Assembly (NCBI RefSeq): GCF_036898095.1
Contig: NC_090751.1
Span: 82,080,930-82,144,929, forward strand
Origin: Palaemon carinicauda
Taxonomy: Eukaryota > Arthropoda > Malacostraca > Decapoda > Palaemonidae
Length of the DNA stretch: 64,000 nt
Direction of reading: 5' to 3'
Below are positions 57,993 to 64,000 of the stretch, in pieces. A program made the position numbers and the translations under genes. Positions within the stretch are counted from its first letter, which is position 1; every line of letters begins with the position of its first letter. Under the pieces are notes generated by a model. That model was not told the DNA's origin. It worked only from the letters and a program-made list of their open reading frames with translations, and searched no databases.

Positions 57993-58079
57993 CCCGTTAT
58001 CCACCACAGATGAAGCTTCATAATGCTGAATCCCCTACTCCTGCTACCTCCGCGGTCATCTATGATGATCGGATGAAGC

Positions 58080-58830
58080 AGCAGGGCCTACCAGAACTGC
58101 GTCACAATCGCTCGCCATTCATTCCTATTTCTAGCACGCTCTCTTGCCTCTCTCACATCTATACTCCTGTCACCCAGAGCTTTCTTCACTACATCCATTC
58201 ACCCAAGCCTTGGCCTTCCTCTTGTACTTCTCCCATAAACTCTTGCATTCATCACCTTCTTTACCAGACAGCCATTTTCCATTCCCTCAACATGGCCAAA
58301 CCACCTCAACATATTCATATCCACTTTAGCTAATAACTCATTTCTTACACCTGTTCTCACCCTCACTACTTCGTTCCTAACCCTATCTACTCGAGATACA
58401 CCAGCCATACTCCTCAGACACTTCATCTCAAACACATTCAATTTCCGGCTCTGTGTCACTTTCATTCCCGACAACTCCAATCCATATATCACAGTCAGTA
58501 CAATCACTTTTTCATACAGAACTCTCTTTACACCTATGCCTAACCCTCTATTCTTTACCACTCCCTTAACTGCCCCCAACACCTTGCATCCTTCATTCAC
58601 TCTCTGACGTACATCTGCTTCCACTCCACCATTTGCTGAAACAACAGACCCCACGTACTTAAACTGATCCACCTCCTCAAGTAACTATCCAATCAATATG
58701 ACATTCAACCTCGCACCACCTTCCCTTCTCATACATCTCATAACCTTACTCTTACCCACATTAACTCTCAACTTCCTTCTCTCACATACCCTTCGAAAAT
58801 TCTGTCACTAATTGGCCTAGCTTCTTTTCC
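58080..58830 (-). pseudogene. C-terminal part of RTE-like reverse transcriptase, copy 4
   Basis: 58672-58199 is open: QFKYVGSVVSANGGVEADVR, YEKVIVLTVIYGLELSG and MLRWFGHVEGMENG. Upstream, 58800-58680 reads the EFxRVCERRKLRVNVG segment in another frame. The palm with motifs A-C is missing, so this copy was never active after insertion. Confidence 0.87.
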
Positions 58831-58836
58831 GAGTAT

Positions 58837-59639
58837 AAACATGAATTTTCAATTCTAATAATAAAAAATTGTTTATGACATTCACCAATGTTTTAACAGC
58901 AACAGATGAGATTATTTTTGTAAATAGATCTCATTATACTGTACTGTATATAATGTTTTAACTGGCATTACTTATTGTTTTGGAATCCTGTTGTTTTCTC
59001 TAGAAAATCAAATTTTCAATTCTACTGAACTAATAAAAAAAAAAGTATTATGGACATGTACACTGCATATTATTGCTATTATCATCCTACGGTAGTTTAC
59101 TGTGATCACTGAGTGATTGAGAACGAAAGTGTCAAAATAATTCCAATAATCACCTAAAATACATTGTTGGCTTTAAAATAAAAGAACAACTTTAAAAAAA
59201 AAATACATGTCCTTTTAAAAAGTTTAAAGAGGCCGCTGATTTGATGACAAAGTCCTAATGAATACTTTATATACAAGGTAATTTTTTTAGCACTTAGATA
59301 ACCGAGGTATCTTCTTGGGTCCCCAGGAGAGGGACACTATCCTAGTCTGTGAAACACATTCAAAGCAACCAAGCAGTCATAAAAAGGAAAAGGTTGACCA
59401 ATCATCTCATACACGTTATGTTAAAACTTGTGTAATCCATTCTTATCACTGTGCTCTTATGAAAGAGCTGGTCTTGTAATTTACAATACTTTCTGGACAA
59501 TACCAACCAGAGCCTTCCATAAGATTTTTCATCTTATTTTACTTATAGTGACTATCAACATGACTGTAAATGACACAATAACAACCCTGTGAAAATTCTT
59601 TATGGCATACTCCATGGTAAGATAATGCCTCTTTCAGTG
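58837..59639. other. Intron sequence, no gene recognised
   Basis: AT-rich; no coding signal and no recognised repeat. Confidence 0.5.
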
Positions 59640-59972
59640 TGCAGGGTTGTGGTAGCCAATTGGAAACATCACTGCCTCGCAATCTGCTAGACTAAAATTT
59701 GGGCCCGGCTCAGCTCGATAGTTTCTCAATAGTGTCTGCAACCTCACCATCCTTGTGAGCTATGGATGGGGGTTTGTGGGAGCCTATAAGTATACCTGCT
59801 AAGTCATCAGCATCCATTGCCTGGCCTTTCCTGGTCCTAGCTTGCATGGAGATGAAGCTTGGGTGCTGATCATAAGTATATATGGTCAGTCTCGGGACCA
59901 TTGTCCTGCTAGGGCATTGTCACTGTCCCTGGCCTCTGCCATTCATAAGCAACCTTTAGACCTTTAAATGAC
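59640..59972 (+). mobile_element. tRNA-derived SINE, copy 3
   Basis: Plus-strand orientation, opposite to copies 1 and 2. The head has GGTAGCCAATTGG (A-box-like) and a damaged B box (about 59695-59710). The shared body includes TTGTGAGCTATGG, GCTTGGGTGCTGATC and GGGCATTGTCACTGTCCC. The tail is CCTTTAGACCTTTAAATGA. It lies in the intron between exons 60360-60460 and 57279-57422. Confidence 0.78.
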
Positions 59973-60359
59973 TGAGTGTGATGGTAGCCAAAAAAAGTTT
60001 ATAATCCTGCATTTTATTAATACATATAACATCTAAGTGATTCGAGTCTTATATCTGAAGTTATTGAAAAAAATTGTGATAAACCACTATAACATATGTG
60101 AAGGATCATTCTTCAAGTGACCAATTGATACATTACACAGGAAGGTTTAAGAAAAGTACAGTATACACCAGTAGGCACAGATTTTCAGGATAAATATTTC
60201 TTTGCCTGAATTCAGAAATGCTTATCTGTAAAGTATCTTACTATATGATATGGATATATTAGGCCAGGATTTGAGGTTGAATAGTAGATGACAGGCCAAT
60301 CATAGGCATTACACTGCCTCAATTCAAAAATTAATCTTTACAAAAACTGATAACTGTAC

Positions 60360-60460
60360 CTATGAGTTACTTGAATGTTTCGTAGCGTGTTCGAAACTGC
60401 CTTCTGCATATCAGGAATTCTCTTTATTAATACATCTTGTTCAGGTACACGGAAGATTCC
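60360..60460 (-). CDS. TCAIM: TCAIM-like protein, coding exon (fourth from the end)
   Basis: Minus-strand exon of 101 nt. Acceptor CTATTTTCCATTTCAG, donor CATAG|GTACAG. It begins in phase 0 directly after the exon at 60994-61070, reads 33 codons (GIFRVPEQDVLIKRIPDMQK ... NIQVTH) and leaves AG. In vertebrate TCAIM the corresponding segment has a conserved Arg-hydrophobic-Pro followed by a helix and GIQV; here KRIPDMQKAV and RNIQV occupy these places. Confidence 0.87.
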
Positions 60461-60714
60461 CTGAAATGGAAAATAGTAATAATTGCATGGAATTTTTATC
60501 TATTTAAGAACAAAATATCATTTTTACCAGCGGCAATATGTAGACCAAAGTATCCTTGAGATAAAAGAGAATAAATTTTTATATATGAAACATATTCAAG
60601 ATAAGTCTTGTCTCCAATTTTATATATTACTGTGCAGTATTTGTGTTTTTAAGATTAACATTTATCTTTACTGTATGCTGTACTGTTATTTTATACTGCA
60701 ATCATAATTTCTTC

Positions 60715-60812
60715 CTTTCCTTTTCCCACAAGGCTTCTTTTCCTGTTGGGGACATGAGGGCTTTTAAATTTCTGTCCTTCCTACTACAGTTGCAGCTTGG
60801 ATAGTAAGTAAT
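60715..60812 (+). mobile_element. Short Jockey-like LINE 3' end, degenerate
   Basis: TTTTCCTGTTGGGGACATGAGGGCTTTT and GTTGCAGCTTGGATAGTAAG followed by AATAATAACAA resemble the Jockey-like 3' end at 14350-14440 with several changes. About 100 bases only. Confidence 0.55.
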
Positions 60813-60993
60813 AATAACAACCAAACTATTAGAGGCTATTTTTTTCATACTGATGAGCTTTCATTTCCAAATAAGTACAGTAATGTATTTATACTAAGAT
60901 AGGAATTTTGAAAGCCAAATTACATTATCGATACAGTATTGGTCTGAAGGAAAGTAAAAGAGACAAGATCATCTCAGATTTTCCAGAGCCTAC

Positions 60994-61070
60994 CTCAATC
61001 AACAACGCATGTAACTCACTTGTGCGTTTAGCCAACAGAACGCTAGCTTTTACCGATTGGTATAGATGAC
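60994..61070 (-). CDS. TCAIM: TCAIM-like protein, coding exon (fifth from the end)
   Basis: Minus-strand exon of 77 nt. Acceptor CAAGTAGTAATTAGCAG (weak pyrimidine tract), donor TTGAG|GTAGGC. It takes two bases of a codon from an exon outside the window, then reads 25 codons (HLYQSVKASVLLAKRTSELH, ending ALLIE) and ends in phase 0, matching the next exon. It would correspond to the vertebrate IIFTDRSGMSAVGHVML strand. It is the least certain of the five exons because it is short. Confidence 0.72.
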
Positions 61071-61706
61071 CTGCTAATTACTACTTGAGAATTTACGTTA
61101 GAAGTGAAACTGGGTAGCTTAAGCCTGACACACTACTCTGAATATAGTACTAAGTTGATTTCTGAGTTGAGAGTTATTTGCTTCATAGTTAAAAAGTAGC
61201 TCAGATAATTTGATGAAAATCACATCATATAATACCTTAAAGCTGTGATAAGTTAGTTTATTGTAAGATTTCTATTGCACTAAGCCCACATTGATCCTGT
61301 TTACAACTGAAGTGTTAGTGTTGGGCATCTGCTGAGGCTAATAGCCGAAAGGTCAACATATGTAACGGCAAATATAGACGTCACTGTAACGGTACCTCCC
61401 AAGGGATATTCATCCCCTTAATTATAAAATCAACTTTTTATCATTATAAATTATAATTCTTAACTAAATACTGTACAGACAATTCATTATAACATAAGTT
61501 TTTTTACAGCCCTACTTGAAATGGCAATAAAAACCTGAGTGAAAGAAAAATTAGTAAACTAAACTAAACCTGTGATGAACTAAAGGCCTAGATTATAAGT
61601 GAACAAAAATGCAATATTATCTGGAGTGAACAAGAGATGTAAACTACCAGTTGTGCTGATACCACACGAATAACAAAAAATCTTGAAGAGTATTTACGAT
61701 ATGAAA
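61071..61706. other. Intron sequence up to DIRS element E
   Basis: AT-rich, about 640 bases between the fifth-last exon and the DIRS border. No other exon was recognised. Confidence 0.5.
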
Positions 61707-61944
61707 TGTTATTTTCATTAGTAAAATAAATTTTTGAATATACTTACCCGATGATCATGTAGCTGTCAACTCTGTTGCCCGACAGAAATCTACGGTCGGG
61801 ATACGCCAGCGATCGCTATACAGGTGGGGGTGTACACAACAGCGCCATCTGTGAGCAGGTACTCAAGTACTTATTGTCAACAAGAACTCAATTTTCTCCT
61901 CGGTCCACTGGTTCTCTATGGGGAGGAAGGGCGGGTCCTTAAAT

Positions 61945-62037
61945 TCATGATCATCGGGTAAGTATATTCAAAAATTTATTTTACTAATGAAAATAACATT
62001 TTTCAATATTGATCTTACCCGATGATCATGTAGCTGA
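61945..62037. repeat. Internal complementary region of DIRS element E
   Basis: CATGATCATCGGGTAAGTAT...AATGAAAATAAC reverses the element's own left outer end (61707-61760). TTTTTCAATATTGATCTTACCC...TGTAGCTG should reverse the right outer end outside the window, as in element C. Confidence 0.85.
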
Positions 62038-62298
62038 TTCACACCCAGGGTGGTGGGTGGAGACCAGCATACATGTTAACAAAGAAGCTAAGTATCCCGT
62101 ATCTTATTTTAGCAGTTATTCAAAATAACAAACCTAAAATAAATAAGTACCTGGTAAGGAAGTCGACTTGAACCATTACTCTGCCTTTTAAGTACGTCTT
62201 CCTTACTGAGCCTAGCGATCCTCTTAGGATGCTGAGCGACTCCTAGGTGCTGAAGTATTAAGGGCTGCAACCCATACTAAAGGACCTCATCACAACCT

Positions 62299-63863
62299 CT
62301 AATCTAGGCGCTTCTCAAGAAAGAATTTGACCACCCGCCAAATCAACCAGGATGCGGAAGGCTTCTTAGCCTTCCGGACAATCCAGAAATATTTCAAGAG
62401 AAAGATTAAAAAGGTTCTGGAATTAGGGAATTGTAGTGGTGGAGCCCCCACCACTACTGCACTCGTTGCTACGAATGGTCCCAGAGTGTAGCAGTTCTCG
62501 TAAAGAGACTGGACATTCTTAAGATAAAAGACGCGAACACTGATTAGCTTTTCCAAAAGGTTGCGTCAAAAATATTTTGCAGAGATCTATTTCATTAAAA
62601 GGTCACGGAAGTTGTGATAGCTCTAACTTTGTGTGTCCTTACCTTCAGCCAAGCTTGGTCTTCCTCATTCAGAAGGGAATGAGCTTCTCGTATTAACAGT
62701 CTGAAAATAATAGGATAAAGAATTCTCTGACATAGGCAAAGATGAATTCTTAACTGAACACCATAAAGCTTCAGACGGGCCTCATAAAGGTTTTTAAAAT
62801 AGAACTTAAGAGCTCTACAGGACATAATACTCTTTCTAGTTCCTTTCCAACCATATCGATAAGTTTGGAATAACGAACGATATTGGTCAAGGCCGAGAAG
62901 GCAGCTCGTGTTTGGCTAGAAAACCAAGATGTAGAACATGTAGCCGTTTCGGATGAAAATCCGATGTTCTTGCTGAAGGCATGAATCTCACTGACTCTTT
63001 TAGCTGGTAAAGCATATCAGGAAAAGAGTCTTAAAGGTGAGATCTTTCAGGGAGGCTGATTGAAGTGGTTCGAACCTGTCTAACATAAGGAATCTTAGAA
63101 CCACGTCTAAATTCCAACCAGGTGTAACCAAACGACGCTCCTTCGTGGTCTCAAAAGACTTAAGGAGGTCCTGTAGATCTTTATTGTTAAAAAGATCTAA
63201 GCCTCTGTGACGGAAGACTGATGCCAACATGCTTCTGTAACCCTTGAAAGTGGGAGCTGAAAGAGATCGCTCTTTTCTCAGATATAAGAGGAAGTCAGCT
63301 ATTTGAGTTACAGAGGTACTGGTCGAGGATACGGATACTGACTTGCACCAGTTTAGGAAGATTCCCCACTTCGATTGGTAGACTCTAAGGGTGGATGTTC
63401 TCCTTGCTCTAACAATCGCTCTGGTTGCCTCCTTCGAAAAAACCTCTAGTTCTCGAGAGTCTTTCGATACTCTGAAGGCAGTGAGACGAAGAGCGTGGAG
63501 GCCTTGGAGTACCTTCTTACGCGTGGCAGACGTAGCAGGTCCACCCTTAGGGGAAGAGTTCTGGGAACGTCTACTAGCCATCGAAGTACCTCGGTAAGTT
63601 ATTCTCTCGCGGGCCAGAGGGAAGCAACTAGTGTCAACTTTGTCCCAACGTGAGAGGCGAACTTCTGCAGTACCTTGTTGACAAACTAGAACGGAGGGAA
63701 TGCATATAGATCTAGATGAGACTAATCTAGTAGAAAGACATCTAAAAGAACCACTGCTGGGTCTGTTGAGAGCCTCTTGGACATCGAGGTTGCGAAGAGA
63801 TCTATGGTTGGATGGCCCCAGGTGACCCAAAGTCTCTTGCATACATCTCTGTGGAGGGTCCAA
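62299..63863 (-). pseudogene. Tyrosine recombinase of DIRS element E, frameshifted
   Basis: Minus strand: 63863-63000 is open and holds the linker after RNase H and the core-binding domain (TQIADFLLYLRKERSLSAP, RSMLASVFRHRGLDLF). It ends in a stop exactly where the first catalytic Arg box should follow; that box (AKRVSEIHA) is readable in the next frame near 63000-62985. Further on, 62825-62595 has VRTHKVRAITTSVTF (HxxR intact, unlike element C). 62556-62299 has VFYLKNVQSLYE with the presumed catalytic Tyr. At least two frame breaks make it inactive as read. Confidence 0.83.
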
Positions 63864-64000
63864 TATGTTGGAATTATTGTCCCTTCCTGCTGAGACAAAC
63901 TGCTAAGACATTCAAGTTGCCTTGGAAGAAATTTGTTACTAGTGAAAAGTCTAGACCTGTTGAACAGGAGAGGAGGTCACTAGCGAACTCGCACCATGTC

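Larger units (their letters stand above)
57472..58836 (-). mobile_element. RTE-like LINE copy 4, 5'-truncated
   Basis: Reverse complement of the 3' third of the RTE-like element. It starts with the tail ATACATACATACATATACCA, contains the 3' untranslated region (57478-57630 and 58002-58110, split by a 354-bp insertion) and the C-terminal reverse transcriptase region to about 58836, where it stops at the equivalent of the FADD motif. 5' truncation is normal for LINE insertion. Confidence 0.9.
61707..64000 (-). mobile_element. DIRS element E, cut by the window end (same family as C)
   Basis: The low-coordinate terminus is nearly the same as that of element C (TTTTCATTAGTAAAATAAAT, TACTTACCCGATGATCATG; GCGCCATCTGTG in place of GCGCCACCTGTG). 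An internal complementary region is at 61945-62037. It is followed on the minus strand by recombinase (62299-63600) and linker sequence. The other end, gag and most of reverse transcriptase lie beyond the window. It lies just upstream (in gene direction) of the fifth-last TCAIM-like exon. Confidence 0.9.

Noticed and set aside
60360..60460. GIFRVP at the exon start suggested a RhoGAP domain
   Set aside because: Only six residues match; the following sequence has none of the further RhoGAP motifs, while the whole exon chain fits TCAIM.

Overview
This is eukaryotic nuclear DNA, most likely from a decapod crustacean. The pointers are several DIRS1-like tyrosine-recombinase retrotransposons (a group known to be common in Decapoda), RTE-like and Jockey-like LINEs, long (TA)n, (GA)n and (AAT)n tracts, and a host gene with very long introns. 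The species cannot be fixed from the sequence alone. I see no prokaryotic operon, phage, CRISPR array or rRNA.

The one host gene I can support is on the minus strand. Five exons (60994-61070, 60360-60460, 57279-57422, 31348-31479, 10980-11211) have AG/GT borders and compatible phases. Together they read the last ~228 residues of a TCAIM-like protein (T-cell activation inhibitor, mitochondrial), ending in CIPWNWD-stop. Upstream exons lie beyond position 64000. The introns are about 0.5, 2.9, 25.8 and 20.1 kb, and the two long ones are filled with transposons.

Layout: 1-3133 is an RTE-like LINE (minus) followed by (AAT)n. 3.2-11 kb is AT-rich, with a dead hAT-like transposase at 6.25-7.5 kb, and ends at the last host exon. 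11.6-14.5 kb holds two tRNA-derived SINEs, a dead Tigger/pogo transposase and a Jockey 3' end. 15.7-21.35 kb is a decayed DIRS element (A), 21.6-28.06 kb a better preserved one (B), and 28.5-30.2 kb a Jockey-like LINE. 34.4-44.5 kb is an RTE-like LINE split by a 6.7-kb DIRS element (C). 45.38-54.67 kb is a DIRS element (D) with a solo LTR and a mini-DIRS hairpin in its leader. 55.3-57.1 and 57.5-58.8 kb are two more RTE pieces, the first carrying a TTAA-flanked piggyBac-like MITE. 61.7 kb to the window end is DIRS element E, same family as C.

The DIRS elements share one architecture. Inverted terminal repeats flank minus-strand gag, reverse transcriptase/RNase H and tyrosine recombinase. Next to the 3' terminal repeat is an internal complementary region that joins copies of the two outer ends, as known for DIRS-1. 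Tyrosine recombinase reading frames are open in B and D; every other part shows stops, frameshifts or deletions. No clearly new system was found. The most useful observations are the split TCAIM-like gene, the four DIRS families with a shared circle-junction design, and nested insertions whose pre-insertion sites can be inferred from sister copies inside the window.
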